Part shown: in pieces, positions 30,608 to 38,977 of the stretch
Layout: every line of letters begins with the position of its first letter
How positions within the stretch are numbered: the stretch's first letter is position 1
From: Hwanghaeella sp965227365
Lineage (GTDB): Bacteria; Pseudomonadota; Alphaproteobacteria; UBA8366; Aestuariispiraceae
Assembly (NCBI RefSeq): GCF_965227365.1
Contig: NZ_OZ245754.1
Location: forward strand, 4,216,001-4,280,000
Direction of reading: 5' to 3'
DNA length: 64,000 bases
Position numbers and translations under genes: made by a program
The notes under the pieces: model-generated
What the model was told of the DNA's origin: nothing
What the model saw: only the letters and a program-made list of their open reading frames with translations
The model's database searches: none

Positions 30608-30832
30608 ATGTCCCTGGACTTCTTGGACAGTTGGGTTGCCTGGGTGAATGCCGCCACCGGCGTCGAGTTCTCCCTGCACGGATGGCTTGCGTTCATTCTG
30701 GGCGCGATCGGAGTCCTGGTTCTGAATGTGGGACTGATGTTGCTGGTGATCCGATCCAACAGGCAGGGACATGACGAGGTGGCCGACGAAGTCGGCCGCA
30801 CGACAGGTCATCACAAGGTTGTCGGGGATTGA
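30608..30832 (+). CDS. Small membrane protein of unknown function
   Basis: 74 residues with one strong hydrophobic segment (about 27-47, AFILGAIGVLVLNVGLMLLV) flanked by a short N-terminal part and a hydrophilic, positively and negatively charged tail (RSNRQGHDEVADEVGR). No catalytic motif or known family was recognised. A weak GGAT ribosome site precedes the ATG. It starts only 16 bases after the greA terminator, so it must rely on read-through or its own promoter; none was clear. Composition and segment structure favour a real gene over chance, but this is uncertain. Confidence 0.5.
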   Translation: MSLDFLDSWVAWVNAATGVEFSLHGWLAFILGAIGVLVLNVGLMLLVIRSNRQGHDEVADEVGRTTGHHKVVGD

Positions 30833-30859
30833 GGTAGATCCAGCGCCCGGATCCAGCCC

Positions 30860-31351
30860 TTATTCCTGCGGGTCGGGACTGGTATCGATCGGCACGCCGA
30901 ATGCCTGTTTGGAATGGCGGATCGTGATCGCCGAGCGGACATGCGCCACATTCGGGGCGGCTGTCAGCTCATTGGTCAGGAACTTGTTGTAGCTGGCCAG
31001 GTCCTCGGCGACGACCTTCAGCAGAAAATCCGTTTCCCCCTGAAGCATGAAACACTCGCGGACGAGCGGCCATCCCGCCACGCAATCCTCGAATTTCACC
31101 AAATCGGATTCTGCCTGGCTGGTCAGACCGACAAAGGCGAATACCGTCACGCCGTATCCCATCAATGCCGGGTCGATATCCGCGTGATAGCCACGGATAT
31201 ATCCGGATTCCTCCAAAGCACGGACGCGCCGCAGGCAGGGGGGGGCCGAAATCCCGGCCCGGCTTGCCAGTTCCACATTTGTCATCCGGCCGTCGGATTG
31301 CAGGTCATCCAGGATTCTGCGGTCGATTTGGTCCAGCTTTTCGCGGCGCAC
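30860..31351 (-). CDS. Lrp/AsnC-family transcriptional regulator
   Basis: 163 residues with the standard layout: N-terminal HTH (about 4-55, LDQIDRRILDDLQSDGRMTN and ISAPPCLRRVRALEESGYI) and C-terminal RAM/effector-binding domain (about 65-150, GVTVFAFVGL, ECFMLQGETDFLLKVVAEDL). Members respond to amino acids and act on neighbouring or global genes. It is alone on the minus strand, convergent with the small membrane protein and divergent from the ELM1-like gene. The 280-base divergent gap 31352-31631 may hold its promoter; no clear operator was seen. Target and ligand unknown. Confidence 0.93.
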   Translation of the reverse strand: MRREKLDQIDRRILDDLQSDGRMTNVELASRAGISAPPCLRRVRALEESGYIRGYHADIDPALMGYGVTVFAFVGLTSQAESDLVKFEDCVAGWPLVRECFMLQGETDFLLKVVAEDLASYNKFLTNELTAAPNVAHVRSAITIRHSKQAFGVPIDTSPDPQE

Positions 31352-31631
31352 GAATGGTCCCCTTGGCGATAAAAAGTAAATGTTCGGGCCACTACTTGGG
31401 CCGACCGACGGGTTTCCGCAAGTGTCCGCGACCCGTTCTGGCTGGCAACGTCGTATTACAGAAGGGGGTAATTTCGCAAGATTATTATCAAATTTTCCGC
31501 CAGGAAATCACTCTCCAGCCGGTTGAACCTCGCCCCGCCGGAGGGCCTTCGGAATGGCACTGTGCCTGCAAGTTTGTTAGACCGGCTATCAGCCATTTCA
31601 CCCCTTTCCCAACTGGTGCGGAAACAGGCAT
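31352..31631. other. 280-base divergent intergenic region with no gene
   Basis: Lies between the Lrp/AsnC gene (minus) and the ELM1-like gene (plus). No RNA gene, strong repeat or coding signature is visible; a purine-rich GAAGGGGG at about 31461 and an AT-rich run near 31480-31495 are the only local features. It should contain both promoters. Confidence 0.4.
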
Positions 31632-32660
31632 ATGCCAGCCGACGACAAGACCAAGCAGACCACGCGCATGGAGCCCGATGCCCAAACCGGCAACAGGACC
31701 TGCTGGGTCATCACAGACGACCGGGCCGGCACGATCGCCCAGGCGATCGGTCTTGCCGAAGCCGTAGGCTTTCCCTTCGAACATAAACAGATCGTCTTGC
31801 GGCAGCCGTGGCGCAGCCTGCCGCCCGCCTTGTGGCCGGCCGGTATCTTCGGGCTTAACGCCGCAGAGAGCGCGGCACTGACCCCGCCCTGGCCCGATCT
31901 GGTGATTTCCTGCGGGCGAAAAGCCATCGGCCCGGCATTGGCGGTCAAGCGGGCCAGCGGGGGCAAAACGAAGGCTGTTCATATCCAGCACCCGCATATG
32001 CCGCTGGGGCGGTTCGACCTCGTGGCCGTCCCCGGTCACGACAACCTGTCAGGACCGAATGTCATCGTCACGACCGGCGCGATCCACCGTGTTTCCAGGA
32101 CAAAGCTGGAGGATGCGCGGCACCAATTCGCCGGCCGCTTCGATCACCTGCCCCGCCCATTGATCGCGGTGCTGATCGGCGGCAGCAACAAGGCCTTCAC
32201 GATGACGCGCGCCATTGCGGAACGCATGGCCGCCGACATCACGCATTTGGCCGACCGGCTGGGCGCCAGCCTGTTGATTACCGCCTCGCGCCGGACCGGG
32301 GCGGAGAACGAAGCCATCCTGCGCAACGCGATGACCGGTTCAAACGTCTATTTTTGGGATGGGTCGGGTGAAAACCCCTATTTCGGGTTCCTGGCCCTTG
32401 CCGATGCGATCCTCGTGACGGGCGATTCGGTCAATATGGTCTCCGAGGCGGCGAGCAGCGGTAAGCCTGTTTTCATCATCCCCCTGGAAACCGCGCCGGG
32501 TGCCGAGCGGGCGGCCGGCAAGTTCGAACGGTTTAGGCATCAAATGATCGATCAAGGTGCGGCACGCATGTTCGATGAGAGGGTCGAGATCGACGCCCCG
32601 GCCGCACCGCTTGACGAGACGGCACGTGTGGCCGCTGCGGTCAAAGCGCTTTTTCCATAG
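31632..32660 (+). CDS. Mitochondrial fission ELM1-family protein (GT-B-like fold)
   Basis: 342 residues. The start region CWVITDDRAGTIAQAIGLAE and the later PDLVISCGRKAIGPALAVKR, HPHMPLGRFDLVAVPGHD and VTGDSVNMVSEAASSGKPVF match the bacterial homologues of plant ELM1 (DUF1022). The two-lobe arrangement with a glycine-rich turn (VLIGGSNKAFTMT) and the late nucleotide-binding-like GDSVNMVSEA motif resemble GT-B glycosyltransferases. In bacteria the reaction is unassigned; a role in envelope or sugar-nucleotide chemistry is inference. The ATG at 31632 precedes another in-frame ATG at 31668 that could be the true start. No neighbour clearly explains its function. Confidence 0.75.
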   Translation: MPADDKTKQTTRMEPDAQTGNRTCWVITDDRAGTIAQAIGLAEAVGFPFEHKQIVLRQPWRSLPPALWPAGIFGLNAAESAALTPPWPDLVISCGRKAIGPALAVKRASGGKTKAVHIQHPHMPLGRFDLVAVPGHDNLSGPNVIVTTGAIHRVSRTKLEDARHQFAGRFDHLPRPLIAVLIGGSNKAFTMTRAIAERMAADITHLADRLGASLLITASRRTGAENEAILRNAMTGSNVYFWDGSGENPYFGFLALADAILVTGDSVNMVSEAASSGKPVFIIPLETAPGAERAAGKFERFRHQMIDQGAARMFDERVEIDAPAAPLDETARVAAAVKALFP

Positions 32661-32804
32661 CCGATATCCGGCCGGAATGAGGAACTTGCACTGGCGGTAA
32701 TGCAATCAAGCCCCTAAAGTTCCCGCACCAGGACGGTATTCCAACCGGGGTGCCCGCTGGGGGAGAAAACTCAAAAGGCCAAAATCCGAGTTGGAGCGGA
32801 CATC

Positions 32805-33710
32805 ATGCCGATGGACTGGGACAAGCTTCGTGTGTTTCACGCCGTTGCGGAAGCGGGCAGCTTCACGCATGCGGGTGACACGTTGAACCTGTCGCAGTCT
32901 GCCGTCAGCCGCCAGATCAGCGCGTTGGAAGAAAGCGTGAAGGCGCCGCTTTTTCATCGCCATGCCCGCGGATTGATCCTGACCGAGCAGGGCGAGTTGC
33001 TGTACCAGACAGTAAGGGACGTCTTCCACAAGCTGTCCATGGCCCAGGCGCAGTTGGCGGAAAGCCAGGACCGGCCGACAGGCCCGCTGAAGGTGACCAC
33101 CACGATCGGGTTCGGGTCCACCTGGCTGACGATGCATATGAAGGAATTCATCGAGCTCTATCCAGATGTGGACGTGACGCTGTACCTGACCGACGAAGAG
33201 GTCGACCTGGGCATGCGGAAGGCCGATGTGGCCATTCGCATGAAGGAGCCGCGCCAGCCCGATCTGATCCAGCGCCCGCTGATGAATGTCCGGTCCACGA
33301 TCTGGGCCACGAAGGAATATCTCGACCGGCGCGGGCGCCCGCAAACACCGGAGGACTTGGACGATCACGACCTGATCGTCTTCGGTGAGGATACGCCGCT
33401 GCCGGTCGCAAGCATGAACTGGCTGCTTTCCCTCGGCGCCAATCCGCAGACTCCCCGCCGACCGGTTCTGCGCATCAACAACTCCTACGGCATATTCCGG
33501 GCGGCGAGAACGGGCCTGGGCATTGCATCGGTTCCGGAATACATGGCGCGCACGGCCCCCAACCTGGAACGCGTGCTGCCGGAAGTAGACGGACCGCAAA
33601 CCAAGACCTATTTCGTATATCCGGAAGAACTGCGCCATTCACAGCGCATCACCGTTTTCCGCGACTTCCTGCTTCGAAAGATTCAGGATGAAGGACTGTC
33701 GGAGCGCTGA
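32805..33710 (+). CDS. LysR-family transcriptional regulator
   Basis: 301 residues, normal LysR length. The HTH domain is at 1-65 (WDKLRVFHAVAEAGSFTHAG, LSQSAVSRQISALEESVKAP), a linker helix follows, and the effector domain from about 90 contains TTIGFGSTWLTMHMKEFIEL and LTDEEVDLGMRKADVAIRM. A GGAG ribosome site lies upstream of the ATG at 32805. It is followed on the same strand by the carboxymuconolactone-decarboxylase-like and dehydrogenase genes, which could be its targets although LysR targets are more often divergent. Inducer unknown. Confidence 0.93.
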   Translation: MPMDWDKLRVFHAVAEAGSFTHAGDTLNLSQSAVSRQISALEESVKAPLFHRHARGLILTEQGELLYQTVRDVFHKLSMAQAQLAESQDRPTGPLKVTTTIGFGSTWLTMHMKEFIELYPDVDVTLYLTDEEVDLGMRKADVAIRMKEPRQPDLIQRPLMNVRSTIWATKEYLDRRGRPQTPEDLDDHDLIVFGEDTPLPVASMNWLLSLGANPQTPRRPVLRINNSYGIFRAARTGLGIASVPEYMARTAPNLERVLPEVDGPQTKTYFVYPEELRHSQRITVFRDFLLRKIQDEGLSER

Positions 33711-33768
33711 CCTCGCGCCCCTCCGAAAAAGACCAAACAATCACGCAACCCTGTACGGGAGGAATACT

Positions 33769-34146
33769 ATGGACAAGGAAAAATTCGACAAAGGACTTGA
33801 GACTCGCAAGGCCGTTCTGGGCGATGCCTATGTGGACAATTCGCTGAGCAAGGCGACTGATTTCACCATGGCATTCCAGGAATATGTCACGACCTATTGC
33901 TGGAACGACTGCTGGAACAGGGAAGGCCTGGACCGCAAGACACGCAGCATCATCAATCTGGCGATGTTGAGCGCCCTCAATCGCCCGAACGAGTTCAAGG
34001 TTCATTGCCGTGGCGCTGTAAACAACGGCGTCACCAAGGACGAAATGCGGGAAATTTTCCTTCAGATCGGCACCTATTGCGGCGTCCCCGCCGCCCTGGA
34101 AGCCTTCAAGATCGCCCAGGAAGTGTTTGACGAGATGGGCGTCTGA
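33769..34146 (+). CDS. Carboxymuconolactone decarboxylase-family protein
   Basis: 125 residues from the ATG at 33769, which has a strong GGGAGG ribosome site; the 27 upstream codons overlap the LysR gene end and are not needed. The sequence matches the gamma-carboxymuconolactone decarboxylase branch (KGLETRKAVLGDAYVDNSLS, DRKTRSIINLAMLSALNR, EIFLQIGTYCGVPAALEAF). Conserved CMD-type Glu/His residues occur in NEFKVHCRGAVNNGVT. In aromatic breakdown the enzyme acts in the protocatechuate branch, but many family members have other or unknown roles, and no pca genes are nearby. It is two bases from the dehydrogenase gene, so the two are co-transcribed. Confidence 0.85.
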   Translation: MDKEKFDKGLETRKAVLGDAYVDNSLSKATDFTMAFQEYVTTYCWNDCWNREGLDRKTRSIINLAMLSALNRPNEFKVHCRGAVNNGVTKDEMREIFLQIGTYCGVPAALEAFKIAQEVFDEMGV

Positions 34147-34148
34147 GC

Positions 34149-35021
34149 ATGGCGAAGCAACATGTCGGGCTGATCGGCCTGGGCAAGATGGGCGCGCCCA
34201 TGGCGGCGAATATCGCCAAGGCGGGCTATCCCCTTTCAGTCTTTGATTTGAATGAGGCGGTCAAAAAGGACGTTGCTGCCGCGACCGGGGGCAAGGCGGC
34301 GCCCGATGCCATTTCCCTGGCGCGGGACTGTAACATCGTCATCACCATGGTCCCGGACGGCAAGGCCGTACACGCCCTTCTGATCGACGGCGGCCTTGCG
34401 GATGCCGCCGCGGCCGGAACGATATTCATCGATATGAGTTCGTCCGACCCGACCGGCACCCGGGAACTCGGCAAGGAGATGCAGGCACGCGGCCTTAAAT
34501 TCATCGACGCGCCGGTCTCCGGCGGCGTGAAAGGGGCGGAGAACGCGACCCTTTCCATCATGATCGGCGGCGATCCCGCCGTCATCGATGAATGCGAGGA
34601 CCTGCTGTCCACCATGGGGAGTCAGTTGTTCAGAACCGGTGCGCTTGGCTGCGGCCATGCCATGAAGGCACTGAACAATTACGTTTCGGCGGCCGGAGCG
34701 GTCGCCGCGATCGAAGCCCTGCGCATGGGCGAGGCTTTCGGCCTCGACCCGACGCATATGGCCGATATCCTCAACGTCTCCACCGGCCGCAACAATACGA
34801 CCGAGAAGAAGTTGAAGCAGCATGTCATCCCGCGGACCTACGCTTCCGGCTTTTCTCTCGGGTTGATGACCAAGGATATCGCAACCGCCGTCTCCGTCGG
34901 AAAAGCCACCGGCCAGGACATCCCTTTCGCGGAATCCTGCCTGGCCTATTGGGCCGATGCCTTGGAGAAAATCGGGCCCGATGCCGACCACACCGCCGTG
35001 GTCGACAAGCCCAAATCCTGA
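34149..35021 (+). CDS. NAD(P)-dependent oxidoreductase, 3-hydroxyisobutyrate dehydrogenase family
   Basis: 290 residues with an N-terminal Rossmann domain (HVGLIGLGKMGAPMAANIAK, the GxGxMG signature, residues 4-23). The substrate loop DAPVSGGVKGAENATLSIM and the catalytic Lys in GHAMKALNNYVSAAGAVAAI are those of the beta-hydroxyacid dehydrogenase family (MmsB, GarR, GlxR). It would oxidise or reduce a short 3-hydroxy acid such as 3-hydroxyisobutyrate or tartronate semialdehyde; the exact one is not readable. The ATG comes two bases after the CMD-like gene stop. It converges with the metallo-beta-lactamase gene. Confidence 0.9.
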   Translation: MAKQHVGLIGLGKMGAPMAANIAKAGYPLSVFDLNEAVKKDVAAATGGKAAPDAISLARDCNIVITMVPDGKAVHALLIDGGLADAAAAGTIFIDMSSSDPTGTRELGKEMQARGLKFIDAPVSGGVKGAENATLSIMIGGDPAVIDECEDLLSTMGSQLFRTGALGCGHAMKALNNYVSAAGAVAAIEALRMGEAFGLDPTHMADILNVSTGRNNTTEKKLKQHVIPRTYASGFSLGLMTKDIATAVSVGKATGQDIPFAESCLAYWADALEKIGPDADHTAVVDKPKS

Positions 35022-35042
35022 CCGGCAATACCTGCGAAGGGG

Positions 35043-35825
35043 TCAGTCCAGTCGGACGACGATCCCTTCCAGGTCCGGCGATTTCGCCGGATAGAGGTCC
35101 ATGACCTGGGGGTCGTGCCCCGGTATGATGTGATCCCGGCTGTCCGCCAGTTCGGCCAAACGGTCATATCCGGCAAGCACCGCGGCGGAATCGAAATAGT
35201 TCGGGAAGACCACCCTGCGATCCAGATGGGCGTAGAGATGCGCGGCATCGGAGGCCAGGACCACCCAACCCCGCCGCGTATTCAATCGCACGCATTGCAG
35301 CCCGGCGGTATGGCCGCCCAGGTGATGGACACTGATTCCGGGGGCCAGTTCCTCGTCCCCGTCATGGAAGACGACACGGTCGCCATAGATATTCCGAACC
35401 ATGGCGCAAACCTCGTCCGGCTCGAAGAAGTGGCGCTTGCGTTCGTCCAGCATATGGCGGCCGGTCGTATAGGCCATTTCCGAATCCTGGAGATGGAATT
35501 TCGCATTCGGGAATCCGTCGAAATTTCCAACATGGTCGTAATGCATATGGGTAACGATGATGTCCTGGATAGACTCTGGCTCAACGCCCATCAACCTCAG
35601 CCCTTCCATCGGCGTCCGCAGGATCGTCCGCTTGCGCCTTTCCCCGACGGGCGGACTGATCCCGATATCGACGAGAAAGGTTCGCTCACGGCCGACACAA
35701 AGCCAGACGTAGTAGCTGATGGGTAGCGGCCCTTGATGCGGGTCGCCGCCTTCCATCATGTCCGATTCCATCGGTCCGGCGAGCGAGCCGTAGCGAATGG
35801 CATAAACCTCGAACATATCCGACAT
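35043..35825 (-). CDS. N-acyl-homoserine-lactonase-like metallo-beta-lactamase-fold hydrolase
   Basis: 260 residues with the complete binuclear metal site of the AHL-lactonase/MBL branch: THMHYDHVGN (HxHxDH), a mid His in HHLGGHTAGLQ, Asp in LASDAAHLYAHL and a late His in IIPGHDPQ. The first part reads FEVYAIRYGSLAG and SYYVWLCVGRERTFLVDIG, as in AttM/AiiA-like lactonases and related esterases. It could open lactones of quorum signals or other esters; no luxI/luxR is in the window, so quorum quenching is only possible. A GGAGGA sequence lies about 12 bases upstream of the ATG. It faces the dehydrogenase gene and may belong to the same catabolic function. Confidence 0.85.
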   Translation of the reverse strand: MSDMFEVYAIRYGSLAGPMESDMMEGGDPHQGPLPISYYVWLCVGRERTFLVDIGISPPVGERRKRTILRTPMEGLRLMGVEPESIQDIIVTHMHYDHVGNFDGFPNAKFHLQDSEMAYTTGRHMLDERKRHFFEPDEVCAMVRNIYGDRVVFHDGDEELAPGISVHHLGGHTAGLQCVRLNTRRGWVVLASDAAHLYAHLDRRVVFPNYFDSAAVLAGYDRLAELADSRDHIIPGHDPQVMDLYPAKSPDLEGIVVRLD

Positions 35826-35880
35826 GTCGCGAACATTCCTCCGTGATTTCTTGTTCTTATGATCCCGGTCCGACGACCTG

Positions 35881-36462
35881 TCAGACCAGCCCGAGTTCCT
35901 TTTCCAGCCCGCCGCAGAGCATTTGGCCCAGCGTGATATGCATTTCCTGGATTCGAGCTGTGGTGTTCGAAGGAACGATCAGCAAGGGATCAGCCAATCC
36001 CACCATGTCGCCGCCGTCCCGGCCGGAGAGACCGGCGGCATGCAGCCCCATCGCGCCGGCCGCCTTCAACCCTTCGATAACGTTCGGGCTGCGGCCCGAG
36101 GTTGATATCCCGATCGCCAGATCGCCCGGGCGCCCAAGGGCGGCGATCTGCCGCGCGAACAAGGCATCGAACCCCATGTCATTTCCGATCGCCGTCAAGG
36201 CGGAGGTATCGGTCGTCAAAGCAATGGCCGCGATCGGCGCACGATCCTTGACGTAACGAACAGTCAGTTCCGTTGCGATATGTTGTGCATCACCCGCACT
36301 GCCACCATTACCGAACAGAAGTATTTTTCCACCGCCCTGAACCACCTCAACACTGAGTGCCAGCAAACGCGTGAAGTCTTCCCGCACCGAGGCGCGCGTC
36401 GCATTCGCGACGGCCATATGTTCATCAAACTCGGATTCGTAGAAGGTAGACTGTTCAGTCAC
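35881..36462 (-). CDS. SIS-domain phosphosugar isomerase (GmhA-like)
   Basis: About 193 residues from a GTG at 36462 that has GGAG seven bases upstream; the longer open frame to 36732 reads through the Lon-like gene and is not coding. The single SIS domain has LLFGNGGSAGDAQHIATELT, LTTDTSALTAIGNDMGFDAL and LAIGISTSGRSPNVIEGL, all signatures of GmhA sedoheptulose-7-phosphate isomerase. GmhA starts ADP-heptose synthesis for lipopolysaccharide. No hldE or gmhB genes are in the window, so another phosphosugar (DiaA-like) role is possible. It starts 23 bases after the Lon-like gene and is read in the same direction. Confidence 0.85.
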   Translation of the reverse strand: MTEQSTFYESEFDEHMAVANATRASVREDFTRLLALSVEVVQGGGKILLFGNGGSAGDAQHIATELTVRYVKDRAPIAAIALTTDTSALTAIGNDMGFDALFARQIAALGRPGDLAIGISTSGRSPNVIEGLKAAGAMGLHAAGLSGRDGGDMVGLADPLLIVPSNTTARIQEMHITLGQMLCGGLEKELGLV

Positions 36463-36484
36463 ATCGGCACTCCGGTCAGTACAA

Positions 36485-38863
36485 TCATTCAACGGTCTCG
36501 GGACCGCTTCTGTCCCGACGTCGTGCCAGTATTCGGTCGAACTCGGCAAGTGTCGCCTGAACCCGCCCATAGATGCTGTCGGCGGGATAGTTACCCTCCG
36601 CATCCCGCTCACCGACCGGCATCCCCAGGAACAAGGCAAGGGCGTCCTCAATCGTATCCACACTGTAGACATGGAAACTGCCGCCTTCGACGGCTTCGGA
36701 TATCTCGGACCGCAATACAAGGTTTCGCTCATTGGCCTTCGGGATGACGACGCCCTGCTTCCCGGTGAGGCCGTTGTCCTTACAGGTTCGGTAGAAACCC
36801 TCGATCTTGTGATGGGCGCCGCCGATGGCCTGCGCCATGCCGCGTTGGTTCACCGAGCCCGTGATTGCCAAATCCTGGCGTACGGGCAGGTTCGCGAGGT
36901 CGGAGACGATAGCGATCAGTTCTGCCAGCGACGCGCTGTCCCCTTCGACCCCGCCATAATTCTGTTCGAAGGTGATGGAACAATTGAAGGAGACCGGGGC
37001 CGTGCGTGCAAAGATTCCCGTCAGGTATCCCTGCAGGACCATTGCGCCCTTCTGCTGGATGGGGCCGGACATTTCCACATCGCGTTCGATATTGATCACG
37101 CCGCGCCGCCCGATGCTCGCCCGCGCCGTGATTCGGGAAGCGCTGCCGAAGGTATGATCGCCAACATCACTGACGGTCAGGCCGTTGACCTGGCCCACAA
37201 CCGCGCCATCCGTATCGATCATGATGGTTTTGCAGTGAACGAGTTCCTGCAGCCGGTCCTCGACACGCGCATTGCGCCGGCGGCGGCGCACGACAGCATC
37301 CTTCAGCACCTGGGCCGTGATCACACCTCCCGCGGAGGCGGCGATATGCGCCGCCTCGGTCAAGACGTCCTCCACAACTTCCGCCTGCGCAGTTACCTTC
37401 GTGCGGTCGCCCGCCCAACGGGAGCACTGGCCCAGAAGCCGCTGGACCGCGTCGTCCTCAATCGAGGCCGCGCCGACGCGTTCCGCCGTTTTCCTGATGA
37501 TGGAAGACAGGGCCGACAGGTTTTGTGCCGTGGCGTCCATATCGGGGTCGATATCGGCCTTGACCTTGAAATGGGTCCTGAATTCCGGATCGATCGAGAA
37601 GAACGCATAGTACCAGCGCGGCGCCCCCACGATCACAACCTTCACATCCAGCGGGATCGGTTTCGGATTCGGCGATCCGGTGATCTGAATACCGCCTTGT
37701 CGATGCTGTTCCTCGATGCGGATCTCCCGATCGCGAAGCGCGCCTTTCAGGAAGGACCAGCTCATCGGGTGAATACCGATCGCCTCAGCCCGGAGCACCA
37801 GGATACTGCCATTCGCCTTATGCAGCGCGCCTGCCCGTATCAAGGTGAAATCGGTATCCAGATAACCGCCGGAGGAACGATATTCGATGCGGCCAAACAA
37901 ATTCTCGTAGAACGGGTTCGCCTCCAAAACGGGCAGGCATTCCGTATCGTCGCCGTGGTCCACCAGCAGGTTCACCATATAGCGACGCTCCGGCGGTTCA
38001 CGCGGCTCGACCGGAAGCCCCGGCATGATCGGTTGCGGCGGCGCGAACAGGATCAAATTGTCGAGGATGTCTTCCCGGAGGGAAATGAGCCAACGGTTCA
38101 GACCGCGGAACTTGCCGAAATCCTGATGCAACGGTTCCAGCATGGCGCCGACCGCATGATCCGCCGCCTGCCGACGCAATTGATGAATGTTTTCCGCCAA
38201 CTCCCCTTGCATCGCCGCGGCGCGCCGCAGAATCTCGCCCAGTGCCGATCCGATCCGCTGCGCTTCCTCCTGCACTTTCGCCCGCCGGTCCTCCGGCAAT
38301 TTGTCGATGCCGATGGGTTTTTCTTCTTCATCGAGCGCGGCGACCATGAGGCCGTTCGACGTCTGCAGGATCGTCAATCCGTGCTCCCGCGCGTCCTGGC
38401 GCAGAGCTTCCACCTCTTCTTCGATCTTGTCGTGGACTTCCTTGCCCGCCCGCTCCATCGCGGTATTGAATTCCTCGCCCCCGAAAGCTTGGGCAAGTGC
38501 GTCGCGCAGATTGGGGATCATGCGTGCCATGGAATCGCGGAAGGCACGGCCGGTCCCGGGCGGCAGGCGGACCGGCTTGGGGCGGTGGCTGCGGCGAAAA
38601 TTGTTCAGATAAACCCAATCATCCGGAACCGGTTTGTCTTTCAGGAAATCGGTCAGGAAAGCCAAGGTCTGGGTCATCCTGCCGCTACGGTCTTCGCCGA
38701 CGACGAAAATATTGAAACCGGGCGCCTCCATGGTCAGTCCGGTTTCCAGGGCCTCGCGCGCGCGCTCGTGGCTCGACAGCTCGAACAGCGTTCCCGTCGC
38801 CGTCCCGTTGGGATCGAATTTCGGTACGCCGACCTGTTCCGCGGACAATTCGCGCGACGCCAT
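36485..38863 (-). CDS. Lon-like ATP-dependent protease, AAA_32 type
   Basis: 792 residues. The N-terminal half has the AAA_32 type, with GFNIFVVGEDRSGRMTQTLA near 50 where the usual Walker A lysine is absent (GxxxxGR), a coiled-coil insertion (about 120-230), then SILVLRAEAIGIHP and REDILDNLILFA. The C-terminal S16 Lon domain is intact: Ser643 in EGDSASLAEL and Lys686 in GGAHHKIEGFY, spaced 43 residues exactly as in Lon. The start is ATG 38863 after GGGGGT. It resembles E. coli YcbZ/LonB-type proteases, not the housekeeping Lon. It is followed by the GmhA-like gene and divergent from the MOSC gene. Substrate unknown. Confidence 0.88.
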   Translation of the reverse strand: MASRELSAEQVGVPKFDPNGTATGTLFELSSHERAREALETGLTMEAPGFNIFVVGEDRSGRMTQTLAFLTDFLKDKPVPDDWVYLNNFRRSHRPKPVRLPPGTGRAFRDSMARMIPNLRDALAQAFGGEEFNTAMERAGKEVHDKIEEEVEALRQDAREHGLTILQTSNGLMVAALDEEEKPIGIDKLPEDRRAKVQEEAQRIGSALGEILRRAAAMQGELAENIHQLRRQAADHAVGAMLEPLHQDFGKFRGLNRWLISLREDILDNLILFAPPQPIMPGLPVEPREPPERRYMVNLLVDHGDDTECLPVLEANPFYENLFGRIEYRSSGGYLDTDFTLIRAGALHKANGSILVLRAEAIGIHPMSWSFLKGALRDREIRIEEQHRQGGIQITGSPNPKPIPLDVKVVIVGAPRWYYAFFSIDPEFRTHFKVKADIDPDMDATAQNLSALSSIIRKTAERVGAASIEDDAVQRLLGQCSRWAGDRTKVTAQAEVVEDVLTEAAHIAASAGGVITAQVLKDAVVRRRRRNARVEDRLQELVHCKTIMIDTDGAVVGQVNGLTVSDVGDHTFGSASRITARASIGRRGVINIERDVEMSGPIQQKGAMVLQGYLTGIFARTAPVSFNCSITFEQNYGGVEGDSASLAELIAIVSDLANLPVRQDLAITGSVNQRGMAQAIGGAHHKIEGFYRTCKDNGLTGKQGVVIPKANERNLVLRSEISEAVEGGSFHVYSVDTIEDALALFLGMPVGERDAEGNYPADSIYGRVQATLAEFDRILARRRDRSGPETVE

Positions 38864-38977
38864 CACTACCCCCGCCTGACACCTGCCGTTTTCGACAGCT
38901 TAGCCTTTATTTGCCGCACCGGAAAACCGGCAAATCGCGGACTTTCCGAAATGGAACGCTGCGTATACTGTGCGGCC

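Noticed and set aside
36671..38977. A 769-codon open stretch on the plus strand, in frame with the MOSC gene, that could be read as one 1024-residue protein
   Set aside because: It is the antisense of the Lon-like gene; the translation has no family features, while the minus-strand protein has complete motifs. Long shadows are common at this GC content.
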